64,000 nucleotides of DNA from Indiicoccus explosivorum (GTDB lineage Bacteria; Bacillota; Bacilli; Bacillales_A; Planococcaceae): assembly GCF_002167005.1 (NCBI RefSeq), contig NZ_NHTN01000021.1, positions 1 through 64,000 on the forward strand, in the 5' to 3' direction. Within the stretch, counting starts at the first letter, position 1. Every line of letters begins with the position of its first letter. Below, piece by piece: positions 1 to 8,774 of the stretch. Below the pieces are notes generated by a model. It ran no database searches. It saw only the letters and a list, made by a program, of their open reading frames with translations, and was not told where the DNA came from. A program made the position numbers and the translations under genes.

Positions 1-97
1 AGTATTTAACGCAGTCAAGGCGAACAGTTTTTTTCAAAACATGGACGTTTCTTTTATAGCAGTTATAATCACTCAACACCTTGAACAACCATCCGAT

Positions 98-1753
98 TTA
101 AACCTTCGACAACTCATCGAGCAGCGCCGGCCGCTGCGGATACTGCGACTTCAATTCCTCAATCAGTTCTGTCGCAGCTTCCCCGCCCAACGCTTTCCGG
201 TAAACCTTAATTTTCCGGCAGGCCGCCCGGTACTTTTTCCGGTCGGCAGCTGACGCAAAGAGGTCCATTATGTATGAAGAGAAAACAGTTTTCACTTCTT
301 CCGGATATTCGTTGATTAAATGCGGATACAGCGTTTCGATCTCATAGCTCCTGACTTGGCAATACGCCAGTAATTCCGCCGTCATCCCTTCCTCAATGAG
401 GATGGAGAGATACAGCCGGCGTGCCCGCCAGTATTTATCCATGTCTGCCAGCAGCGACTGAAGCAGCTCCGGCCATTTTTCCGGATCCGCCGCTGCTTTC
501 AATTGCCGGTAATAGGCTTCTGATCCCCCCGCTGCGAATTCATACATCAGCGGCAATGCTTCCTCTTCCCGGCCGGCTTTGCGATAGGCTTCAAGACGGA
601 GCTTCTTCCAGTCATCCACGAGGCCTGGAAGGGTCGCATCGATTTCTTCCGACTCTTCGCACAGTCGGATGACACGTTCAAAATCCCCTGCTTCCATCGC
701 CTGGTCTATTTCCGCTTTACGGATTTCCGGTATATCGTGGTGTGTCCGGATGAATCGTCCAATCGCCCCGTCATTCCCTTGTGAGCGCAACAGCTGCAGC
801 TGAAACACGCGGAAATGTTCTTCATCGTACTTGTACTTCTTGTGCTGCATGGCCTCATTTTCAATGATTCGGTCAATGAATTCATAAACTTTCCCGCCAA
901 ACCCGCTTCGTTCGCCTAACAGCACAATCGCACTGACCAACGAGTGATGGACACCCGACATATCCTGCGTCACGTGATGCAGCACGTGGGGATAAAACAA
1001 ATCAAGAATTCGGTCGACTGCAGAGGCATCCGGCTGTTCCGGCCACTGCGCCAGCACCTCGTATATCCGATCCGCACTCCCCCTGATTACGTCACCAAAC
1101 GAACCGGACGAGTCATCCGCCATTTCTAGGAGCTTGCTGCATTCGAATATGACGGTCAAATAAAGCCGGATCATCTCTTCGCCGTCCCGGTCAGGCGTCA
1201 GTGAATCGGCGTAAGACAGGACTTCATATGCCCCTTCCAGCGCTTCTTCCGCCTCGTTCCAGCCAATAAACCCGCTGCGGCTTGCGCGCTTCGCCGATTC
1301 CCTGATCAGCTTCCGCGCCATCGGTTCATCCATGCCTTCTTTTCGCAGGAGTTTCTCCATCAAAAACAGCCTCGCGGCTGGTTCGCGCTCCGCCAATTCT
1401 TCCAGCAATCCAAGCAGTTCCACTTTCTTTAAACGTTTCAATTGCTGATGGATATCTACCACAGGAGATTCCAAATCGTTCGCTCCCTTGTATTCACTGA
1501 TGGCGAGACAGACGGCGATTTCGTGTTTGCATAATGTATCGCTTTCAAACGGGCATGAACAGAAAGAAGACAGAATCTCATCGGAGTCATTTAAAATAAC
1601 CGATACTTCGTAATCCTCGTTTCCAGCCACTATGGCATTCCAGAGATGCGGCGCAGGTTCGTTCAGTTCTTCGACGAGACCCCGTTCAAAGTAATCTGCA
1701 CCGCGTGCAAATAGAACAGCTGGCACGTACTCCTCTATGTTGGTTATGTTCAT
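98..1753 (-). CDS. SWIM zinc-finger protein (YwqB-like)
   Basis: A protein of about 551 residues. A SWIM-type zinc motif (CSCPF, then CKH) lies near residues 65-85, followed by a long helical, TPR-like region. SWIM domains bind zinc and are thought to contact DNA or protein. In Bacillus a protein of this kind (YwqB) is encoded beside a SNF2 helicase (YwqA), so a helicase gene may lie just outside the window, downstream of position 98; this is inference. The ATG at 1753 is preferred to the in-frame GTG at 1762 because AAGGGGTG lies 7 nt before the ATG. The GC-rich codon use matches the rest of the chromosome, unlike the AT-rich genes from 2.4 kb on. Bases 1-97 hold nothing I can identify. Confidence 0.8.
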   Translation of the reverse strand: MNITNIEEYVPAVLFARGADYFERGLVEELNEPAPHLWNAIVAGNEDYEVSVILNDSDEILSSFCSCPFESDTLCKHEIAVCLAISEYKGANDLESPVVDIHQQLKRLKKVELLGLLEELAEREPAARLFLMEKLLRKEGMDEPMARKLIRESAKRASRSGFIGWNEAEEALEGAYEVLSYADSLTPDRDGEEMIRLYLTVIFECSKLLEMADDSSGSFGDVIRGSADRIYEVLAQWPEQPDASAVDRILDLFYPHVLHHVTQDMSGVHHSLVSAIVLLGERSGFGGKVYEFIDRIIENEAMQHKKYKYDEEHFRVFQLQLLRSQGNDGAIGRFIRTHHDIPEIRKAEIDQAMEAGDFERVIRLCEESEEIDATLPGLVDDWKKLRLEAYRKAGREEEALPLMYEFAAGGSEAYYRQLKAAADPEKWPELLQSLLADMDKYWRARRLYLSILIEEGMTAELLAYCQVRSYEIETLYPHLINEYPEEVKTVFSSYIMDLFASAADRKKYRAACRKIKVYRKALGGEAATELIEELKSQYPQRPALLDELSKV

Positions 1754-1780
1754 GGTCAGCACCCCTTAGGATTTTTGGTA

Positions 1781-2146
1781 TTACAGGGAAATCGAAGGCA
1801 AAGGAAAGCTCGTTTTCCACTGCCTATCGGTGACCCGCAACGTGCACTGACAGCGGAACCGGCGCTTCTTGAATTCCTTGATTGTCCGGACATTCCCGCT
1901 CTCCTGCTGGGCGGACAGATTCTCCCATTTCACGAGCTGCGTCAAATCCCCGTAGAGCTCCTCCATCGCATAGTCTCCGAACCCGGCGTACTCCTTCAAG
2001 TGCGCGAACACTTCCTCCGGCAATAAAAACTCCTTCATCCGCTCGTGCTGTATGTAAAAGAAACGCAGAATCGCCCGGTATGTCCCGGTCTTCTCCGTCG
2101 ATAAATACGTCGCTTCCTTAATGCGCTTGAACTGTTCCTCTTTCAT
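1781..2146 (-). pseudogene. Truncated DUF2397/TIGR02677 protein (JetA relic of type III Wadjet)
   Basis: About the first 100 residues from the ATG at 2146 (KEEQFKRIKEATYLSTE, then YRAILRFFYIQHERMK, then LLPEEVFAHL and a C-terminal KEFKKRRFR) read like the conserved N-terminus of DUF2397. That family is normally about 450-500 residues and is the JetA subunit of type III Wadjet, an SMC-like plasmid-defence complex. After FRCQC near position 1845 the frame turns into unrelated sequence and stops, so roughly three quarters of the protein is missing. A good RBS (GGAGG) still precedes the ATG. No JetB, JetC or JetD is visible. I read it as the 5' end of a deleted Wadjet operon. The family assignment is from memory of the motif pattern. 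Confidence 0.6.
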
Positions 2147-2233
2147 GACGCTGCCTCCGTTCTGCGGGTCTGGTAGTTTCATCGTACTGGAAACGTATGG
2201 ATGGCGCTACCTGTTGCAGGCTTTTTTAACGTG

Positions 2234-2275
2234 AAAAAACCGCCGATTCCGGGAAGGAAAGGCGGGTTTCGGTTT
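2234..2275. terminator. Probable bidirectional terminator
   Basis: AAACCGCC and GGCGGGTTT can pair around a 16-nt loop with one bulge, and T- or A-rich tracts flank both sides. It lies between the last gene of the defence operon and the DUF2397 relic, so it may end the operon transcript. Confidence 0.5.
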
Positions 2276-2344
2276 TCTTTAGGAATGGTATTGGCAATTG
2301 GCGTCATTCTCAAAAAGATGACTAGCAGAGTCGTGAATGAACTC

Positions 2345-2377
2345 CAATTGTAGTGAATTGTGTTTAACACAGGGACA
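2345..2377. repeat. Partial copy of the CAATTGTAGTGAAT...CACAGGGACA repeat
   Basis: It carries CAATTGTAGTGAAT followed about 10 nt later by CACAGGGACA, the same two blocks as the longer copies at 18828-18887 and 20659-20718. It lies a few bases beyond the stop codon of the 66-aa stub gene, so the repeat may mark the point where that gene was cut short. Confidence 0.6.
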
Positions 2378-2382
2378 CGATT

Positions 2383-2583
2383 TTATTTCCCTTTATTTCT
2401 TTCCTCAAATTCTAAATCCCGAGAAGATGTAATATTTGGGATGACTTGAGCAGCTACATTGTATTTCGGATTATTATCAATTCTCTCAGTATAATCATTA
2501 TCTTTCCAAGGAATTCTTGTTGAAAAATGTTGTACATAGTTTGTCTGCGATTGTACTTTCTTTTCTTTATCAGCTAATGACAT
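2383..2583 (-). CDS. Short protein, possible N-terminal stub of a larger defence protein
   Basis: A 66-residue ORF with a strong RBS (AGGGGGAA just before the ATG). Residues 22-35 (STRIPWKDNDYTER) and the following NNPKYN resemble an N-terminal RIPWHDxxW...NPxxN pattern that I recall from large defence-associated ATPases, but I cannot name the family. The product is probably too short to be a full member. The ORF ends beside the dispersed repeat at 2345-2377, which suggests truncation. It is last in the minus-strand defence operon, 102 nt after the preceding gene. It could also be a genuine small protein. Confidence 0.45.
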   Translation of the reverse strand: MSLADKEKKVQSQTNYVQHFSTRIPWKDNDYTERIDNNPKYNVAAQVIPNITSSRDLEFEERNKGK

Positions 2584-2685
2584 TACAGTTCCCCCTAAAA
2601 TTCAACTCCAGTAACTATTTGCTTTCATCAAAACCCGGTCGCCATAAAAAGATATTACTTTGCAAAAATACTACGTGCGGCTCGC

Positions 2686-3969
2686 TTAAGAAGTATATTG
2701 ATAAGTTATTTTATCCTTCTTTTCACTCGGTACGTAAGCATACACTTTCCCATCAATTCCTTTTTCAATTAATAATTGCGAAGGAATATGAATTGGGTTG
2801 TACCCACTAGCTTCTATTGGTTCGATCAATTTCCCATTAACCCCCTCAATAGCTCTAGCCTTATAGTTCTCCTTTCTTAAAGCGATTTTTACGTCAAAGT
2901 CCCTTCCAATATTTATAAGTTTGTTGTTCATTTCTTGAATTAACTCGTTATGTTCTTTCATCAATTTCTGATATGTTCTTGAAGTAGGTATTACATTCTC
3001 ATAACCTCTTACTACGGTAAGATAAGGAATGTAGCATGTATCAATAAAATTCAAATTCAACTTCACAATTTCTTGCTTACTATCAAAGCCCTCCAAATAC
3101 TTCTCGAGATCCTTCAAAAAAGCTGGTTGCTTTATTCTCCTTATCCACTCACCTTTTTTCAATCCATCTACTTTTTCTAATCCGTCTCGCATATCCTTAT
3201 GGAGTGTTTCTATATCAGTAATAATTTCTCTGTATTTCTCTTCAATTTGATGATCTTCCGGTCCATTTATAGAAGTTGCTCCACTCTGATATCGTTCAAC
3301 AGCTTCCTTGAAATACTTAAACCCTCCAGTAATACTTCCTCTGAAATCATTATCCCGACTTTTGAGTAAATCCCCTACTTTTTCGTCAATTGATTTTAAA
3401 GATTTTTGAATATCTGCCAGTTGTTTTTGTCCAACGGCAGCAGAGAGTAGATTAAAACTCGCGTTTGCAACGAGAGCTGGGTTAACATTCTGCACTAGAG
3501 TAGCTTGCTTATAAAATCCTTTGACTCCCTTTTTAGTCACTGTTGGTAAAAGACCCGTATCATCTTGCCTCTTTAAAAAAGATACAGTTCCATTTTTAAT
3601 GCCTTCGACAATTTCCGGACTAAACTGCACTTTAAAAGCTTTGCTATCTTGAAAAGCAATAGCTCCTGCAGCGAATGTCCGAGCGATGTCATTGGTAGCT
3701 ATCGGCGGAAGATTAACTTTGGTGAAACCGCTCTCCATCTCTCTGATCGATGGAATCTCTGTAATTGTAGGAATAACTTTTTGAAGTTCCTCTTTATCTA
3801 TTTTTCTACTTTCTCTTTCATCCATATTACGAGAATTGAAAGTTGTTATTTCAATATCTTCTCCACGATACGAATTTACATTTCTCTTATTCGAAAAGTA
3901 CATAAAACTAATTGCTATTATACTTACCGTTAATATAAGGCCTAAGATAATTAAAGTATCGCCAGTCAT
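2686..3969 (-). CDS. Membrane-anchored protein of unknown function
   Basis: 427 residues. One N-terminal membrane segment (about residues 5-25, LIILGLILTVSIIAISFMYF) is followed by a charged linker and a long, mostly helical cytoplasmic part. Residues of about 185-290 look like coiled coil (KSLKSIDEKVGDLL and following). I do not recognise the family. A strong RBS (AAGGAGGGG) precedes the ATG. It lies 43 nt downstream of the TIGR04141 gene in the same AT-rich operon. A membrane anchor with a helical bundle next to nucleic-acid enzymes would suit an effector or scaffold, but that is inference from position alone. Confidence 0.6.
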   Translation of the reverse strand: MTGDTLIILGLILTVSIIAISFMYFSNKRNVNSYRGEDIEITTFNSRNMDERESRKIDKEELQKVIPTITEIPSIREMESGFTKVNLPPIATNDIARTFAAGAIAFQDSKAFKVQFSPEIVEGIKNGTVSFLKRQDDTGLLPTVTKKGVKGFYKQATLVQNVNPALVANASFNLLSAAVGQKQLADIQKSLKSIDEKVGDLLKSRDNDFRGSITGGFKYFKEAVERYQSGATSINGPEDHQIEEKYREIITDIETLHKDMRDGLEKVDGLKKGEWIRRIKQPAFLKDLEKYLEGFDSKQEIVKLNLNFIDTCYIPYLTVVRGYENVIPTSRTYQKLMKEHNELIQEMNNKLINIGRDFDVKIALRKENYKARAIEGVNGKLIEPIEASGYNPIHIPSQLLIEKGIDGKVYAYVPSEKKDKITYQYTS

Positions 3970-4012
3970 TTTTGTTCCCCTCCTTTTTCATGATGGAAAG
4001 ATTAGTGGAAAC

Positions 4013-5668
4013 CTATGGATTCTTATTGGCGCTCTCCCTAGCGTCTCGGGCTACCACAATCTTAGGGGCGAATTCTGATTGTTTTATGCTTTGAAACCAC
4101 CTAACTAGTTCTAGCTTAAAATTCAATGACTTTGAATTATTAAAATCGACCTTTCCGTCTTTGATGATGCTTTTTAGAGAAGTAACAAGTAGCATCTCTA
4201 TGGTCATGACCTCGGTAATGCCATAATCATTCAGAATGATCTTATTAGTACTATAAATTTTTGCGCTATTCATAGATTGGGCTACACAAGCTCTGAACTC
4301 CGAATTCCCACCTATTTTTACGTGAGTTAATTTTTTATCTGCTTGCGAGTATAAATCAGCAAATTCGATTTCACTGTATTGCTTATGTTCTGATTTCCTA
4401 TCTAACAAAATTAGTTGCTTTTTGTTTTCAAAGTAGATATTGTATGGGTACTCTGCATACTTCACTTGGTCATACTTGTCAGGATTCTGTCTGGCTATCT
4501 CTCTTCCTTCACCTAGTACCGTGGGTGTCAAATTGAAAGATTCATCTACTTCCGTAATCTTATTGACCTGCTCCACCTGCTGATGAAGATACTCAATGAA
4601 TGATTGATTTAGCTTCGCCCACTTACCGTCGTATAAGCTATATGTAGTTCCCTGTATGTCAGTACTATAATCCAGAAGTGAAATTAAAGAATAACTTTCA
4701 TTTTTTGATTCATTCTTAATTTTTATCCCAAATATATTATCAAATTTCTCTCTTATAATTATTTCGACTATCGCCTCTAGCGTATAAGAGCCTAGCTCGT
4801 ATGGTTTGTAGTAATAGAGGGTCAAACCACCTTCACTAAATGGAAATTTTTGTTCTCCTCCTATATCCACTAATTGTTGTAGGCTGAATTTCGACAATTC
4901 ATTTTTATAAACTTCCATCTGAAGTAATCTTTTTAACTTAGTAATCTGAGGATCATCTTTTTTCAATATATTCATTCTTGGCAATGGATTTTTAACTGCA
5001 TGGTGTGTAAGTATGTAATGCAACTCTCCAACAATTCCAATTAATTCCTGGTCTTCTATGTCAGCTGATTCTATTTTTACTGAAGTGCTGAATTTCATGC
5101 TATCTTTTAATTTATGTAGAAGCAGGTCTTGAAATTCTAAAATGATTTTGCCAGTAACTTGGTTGCTACTTTCGCCGACGTCTGTCACCAAGTAACCTTG
5201 GCCCTTGAATTGTGTATATGCACGTGATTTATTACTGTTAATAAAAGAAGAATTTGTAGTTTCTATTCTCTGAGGGTTAATAATTCTTTCGGCAATATCT
5301 AGACCAAAATCTTGTTCGGCGATTTTCCTTATTGTTTGATGAGCTCTCCCATAACTAATAAAATATCTGCTATTGTCAACGCTTAAAAGAATACAACCAT
5401 AGTTGAGAGAAAATTGCTTTTTCTCGAATTGAGTAATCTCGAAGAAATATCTCCAAGACTCTAACCAAGGAATTTCCTCATCATCCTTTAGCTCTGATTT
5501 ATAGTAGAATTCACAAGTTATTACCTTATTCAAAGATTCTCCAAGAATAATTTTTTTAAATGGAATTCTCCGAAGGTTACCAAGAGGATAAAATCCTTCG
5601 TTCCTTAAAAATTGTCTTGCTTTCCCAAAGGTTAAGTCCGTTCTAAAAATGTTTGCTTCCAACTTCAC
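4013..5668 (-). CDS. TIGR04141/DUF6119 sporadically distributed protein
   Basis: 551 residues. The segment from about residue 105 (SYGRAHQTIRKIAEQDFGL, then AERIINPQRIE and a threonine/serine-rich stretch) matches the conserved GYGRxxL...FGLxxALNxVDPxxI pattern of the TIGR04141 family (DUF6119). Members of this length are patchily distributed in bacteria, often near restriction systems, and their biochemical role is unknown to me. The GTG at 5668 is very close to its AAGGGG; a TTG two codons on (5662) has better spacing. It follows the Res gene by 95 nt, the largest gap in the operon core, so it may be an added module. The family call is made from motif recall. Confidence 0.65.
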   Translation of the reverse strand: MKLEANIFRTDLTFGKARQFLRNEGFYPLGNLRRIPFKKIILGESLNKVITCEFYYKSELKDDEEIPWLESWRYFFEITQFEKKQFSLNYGCILLSVDNSRYFISYGRAHQTIRKIAEQDFGLDIAERIINPQRIETTNSSFINSNKSRAYTQFKGQGYLVTDVGESSNQVTGKIILEFQDLLLHKLKDSMKFSTSVKIESADIEDQELIGIVGELHYILTHHAVKNPLPRMNILKKDDPQITKLKRLLQMEVYKNELSKFSLQQLVDIGGEQKFPFSEGGLTLYYYKPYELGSYTLEAIVEIIIREKFDNIFGIKIKNESKNESYSLISLLDYSTDIQGTTYSLYDGKWAKLNQSFIEYLHQQVEQVNKITEVDESFNLTPTVLGEGREIARQNPDKYDQVKYAEYPYNIYFENKKQLILLDRKSEHKQYSEIEFADLYSQADKKLTHVKIGGNSEFRACVAQSMNSAKIYSTNKIILNDYGITEVMTIEMLLVTSLKSIIKDGKVDFNNSKSLNFKLELVRWFQSIKQSEFAPKIVVARDARESANKNP

Positions 5669-5763
5669 TTACCCCTTTTCGCAAGTCTTACTATTTAAAA
5701 GAGTCTTGAAATTAATGTTTTAAAACGAGCTGGCTTAGTATTCTAGCCAGCTCAAAACTTCCT

Positions 5764-8760
5764 TTAACTATAATTGATATTTCCCTTAAACTCCTCGTAA
5801 CTATCCGAAACTCGATACACCACTCCTGTTTGCAGGGCTTCAAAATGTTTTTCTCCACAGCGGATTTTTGCACTTTCTCTTGTGCGAAGAGTTTCTATAT
5901 CTAATGTTCCTTTTGTCTCGACTACAAAATAGAGCTTTTCAACTCCATCTTTATCAAGTAAAATGGCCCAATCCGGATTATAATTACCCAATGGTGTGTC
6001 AATAACAAAGCTAGATGGAAGTTTGACAAATAGCTTCACGTCTTCGTCTTGATCTAAATCATGAGCAAAATCACGTTCGACGTCAGAATCGTATTGAATG
6101 TAATTGTAAAGTGTCTTCCCGCCTGATACTTGTAATGCGCTTTTCTTTAGATACCCAATCAGCTCTTGTTCTTCAAACAACGTTTGAGAAAAGTATTCAT
6201 GCTCCCCGATTTTCTCATACTTCACTCCATCAACAATCATTTTCTGTTTTTCTTTATTGATAATTTTTGCTACGGCTTCCATAAAGGCTTGCGGATTTTT
6301 CTTGAAATCATCGAGTCGCTTTGACTGCACCAAAATTTCAATCAAAGTTTTCCGCTTCAATACGGTTTGATCTTGAAGATATCGCAGAATATCAGGAAGC
6401 TTTCGCTTCTCTCCTGTCAGTTCAGCTACTCTAAATCCTTTGCCCTCTCCAGACACGCCTTTTCGTTCTGTCTTAATTGCAGCTCGTTCAGTTCGGATTT
6501 TTCTAGCGTTAATCGAATCCATCTTTCGAATCTTTTCTACTGAATTTTGAATGAGCTTTTCTGAATCAAGCGATACAGAGAAAGAAGTCTTATACTTGAT
6601 CTGATTCCATAATTCCTTGAATTCTTCTGTCAAAAGCACTTGCTTATTCAATTGAATCTCTACTCGATCATCTCTCTTCAAAACAGGGAGTTTCTTAATC
6701 GATTTTCTCAAAGTTTCGATAATTCCATACTGCAATTCGATAAATTCCACTGGGACTTCGAAGTTTTCCTCAGTCAGCTCTTCTTTAAGCCGTTCTGTAA
6801 CTTCTCCATATTTAGATAAATAGTTTTCTTTCACGAGAGAGGAAAAAATCTCTGCAGACCGTTCATATCCTATTGCACTTACTTCGCCAGTTTCTTGATC
6901 TTCTATCGTAATTTCTGCAAAAGAATGTTCTTCAATAAATCCAAATCTAATCCCTGTTTCTTCTTCCATTTCTTTTTGCAGGCTTTCGGCAAAATCAAAG
7001 TAAGATTCATTTGCTACTACTGTCAATATGTTCATATTCTCATCATATTGACGAATGCCCTCTTGATTGACAGGCAGACGGAGTCCCCGCCCGATTTTCT
7101 GTCTTTTGGTCAATGGATCCTTGGATTCGACCAATGTACAAATTTGGAACACGTTCGGGTTATCCCATCCTTCTTTCAAAGCAGAATGGGAAAAGATGAA
7201 ACGGAGAGGAGTATCAAAGCTTAACAGTCGCTCTTTATCCTTCATAATCAGTTCAAATGCCGATTCATCGTCCTTATTACCTCGCAATGCACCCTCTTTT
7301 GTAATGGAGCTATTTTTATACCTGCCTTGCTTATCTCGTGAGAAGTATCCATCATGCACGTCTTTTACTTTCTGATTTGATATATATTTATCTTCTTCAA
7401 AGAGAGTCCGGTACTTTGGTGACTTAATGAGCTCCATGTATTCCTCTTCAAATATTTCAGCATATTTGCCGTTCTGCGGCTCCCCTTCTTTTGGATAAAG
7501 GCGATAATTCTCTACACGATCAATAAAGAAAAGACTTAATACTTTTATCCCTTTATGAACTAATGATAATTCTTTTTCCAGATGTGCCCGGATAGCTTCT
7601 CGAATCTGAAGTCGTTTCAGTTGATCCTCATCCAATCCACCTATAACTCCTCCTAATTTCAAGAACTTCCCGTTACTGAATTCAATCGATTCATTGCCCG
7701 GTTCCGCATTAATTCCTTCCACAATATATCCAGAATATAACTCGCGTTCACCTGACAATGTAAACAAGTTGTTCTTACTACCAGGATTCACTTCTTTAAC
7801 AGTGCGCTTTACTGATCCGTTTTTCTTTAGCTCATCAATTTCCAATTTAGCCTTATAACCGCTTTTATTAGAAACATTAACGAGTTTTATGTAAGGATCA
7901 TTATGGTCTTCATCAGAAGTGACAGAGAGCACTTCTATTTTCTTAACTAATTTCTGCTCATATGCATCCACCGGATCCAGTCGGTAAATAAGATTATAGG
8001 TCTCTTTGTGAGTCGCTGAAAACCTCAATTTGCACATTGGATTGAGCGAGGCAATTGCTTTTTTTGCAGCGGGCGTGTTATCCACGCTTTGTGGTTCGTC
8101 AATAATGACAATAGGGTTCGTTTCTTGGATGAACTGAATAGGTCTCATACCGTTCATCGTATCCCGTTCCCGGTGAATGAGATTCGCTTTCGTTTCCTTT
8201 TCAGGATCATCGAAACTTTTCCTGAATGCATCGATGTTGATAATCATTACTTCGATATTCGTGCTTGTCGCAAAATCCCGTACTTGCTCTAAATTAGAAG
8301 AATCGTATTTAAAATAATGGCAGCTCTGCCCCGGGAACTCATCCTTAAAGTGAGTTTCTGTCATCTGAAGGGACTTATATACACCTTCTCTAATCGCGAC
8401 ACTTGGGACGACAATAATAAATTTCGTGAAACCATAAAGTTTGTTTAGTTCGAAAACAGACCGGGTATACACATAAGTTTTCCCCGTTCCAGTTTCCATC
8501 TCCACTGTAAAATTCCAATCTTGGATGTCATGACTCAACTTTAAATGATTATGCATTTGAATTTCCTGCAGGTTATCCATAACATCCAACGAGGACAATT
8601 CCAAATTATTTCGGACTCCTAGAGTTGTCACTTCTGATCCGACGATGTTTCCCATGTTCACTGTAAAATTTGAAACATTGCTTGATTGCCCTTTAAATAA
8701 ATCAGTTATTGATTGGATGGCATCATGCTGGTACTGTTGTTTATCGAATTTAATTCTCAC
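5764..8760 (-). CDS. res: Type III restriction endonuclease, Res subunit
   Basis: 998 residues. It acts with Mod to translocate along or cut DNA lacking the Mod-specific N6-adenine mark. Visible motifs: Walker A in METGTGKTYVY (about residue 90), a DEPQ box in VIIDEPQSVD (about 220), helicase motif VI in QKIGRGLRLP (about 560), and a C-terminal PD-(D/E)xK nuclease, where NPDWAIL and VVETKGT give the PD and ExK residues (about 930-955). All catalytic motifs look intact and the length is typical of the family. It starts with GTG at 8760, 8 nt after GGAGGG. The gap to the upstream mod gene is 14 nt, so the two are surely co-transcribed. Confidence 0.9.
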   Translation of the reverse strand: MRIKFDKQQYQHDAIQSITDLFKGQSSNVSNFTVNMGNIVGSEVTTLGVRNNLELSSLDVMDNLQEIQMHNHLKLSHDIQDWNFTVEMETGTGKTYVYTRSVFELNKLYGFTKFIIVVPSVAIREGVYKSLQMTETHFKDEFPGQSCHYFKYDSSNLEQVRDFATSTNIEVMIINIDAFRKSFDDPEKETKANLIHRERDTMNGMRPIQFIQETNPIVIIDEPQSVDNTPAAKKAIASLNPMCKLRFSATHKETYNLIYRLDPVDAYEQKLVKKIEVLSVTSDEDHNDPYIKLVNVSNKSGYKAKLEIDELKKNGSVKRTVKEVNPGSKNNLFTLSGERELYSGYIVEGINAEPGNESIEFSNGKFLKLGGVIGGLDEDQLKRLQIREAIRAHLEKELSLVHKGIKVLSLFFIDRVENYRLYPKEGEPQNGKYAEIFEEEYMELIKSPKYRTLFEEDKYISNQKVKDVHDGYFSRDKQGRYKNSSITKEGALRGNKDDESAFELIMKDKERLLSFDTPLRFIFSHSALKEGWDNPNVFQICTLVESKDPLTKRQKIGRGLRLPVNQEGIRQYDENMNILTVVANESYFDFAESLQKEMEEETGIRFGFIEEHSFAEITIEDQETGEVSAIGYERSAEIFSSLVKENYLSKYGEVTERLKEELTEENFEVPVEFIELQYGIIETLRKSIKKLPVLKRDDRVEIQLNKQVLLTEEFKELWNQIKYKTSFSVSLDSEKLIQNSVEKIRKMDSINARKIRTERAAIKTERKGVSGEGKGFRVAELTGEKRKLPDILRYLQDQTVLKRKTLIEILVQSKRLDDFKKNPQAFMEAVAKIINKEKQKMIVDGVKYEKIGEHEYFSQTLFEEQELIGYLKKSALQVSGGKTLYNYIQYDSDVERDFAHDLDQDEDVKLFVKLPSSFVIDTPLGNYNPDWAILLDKDGVEKLYFVVETKGTLDIETLRTRESAKIRCGEKHFEALQTGVVYRVSDSYEEFKGNINYS

Positions 8761-8774
8761 TTGATGCCCTCCTC

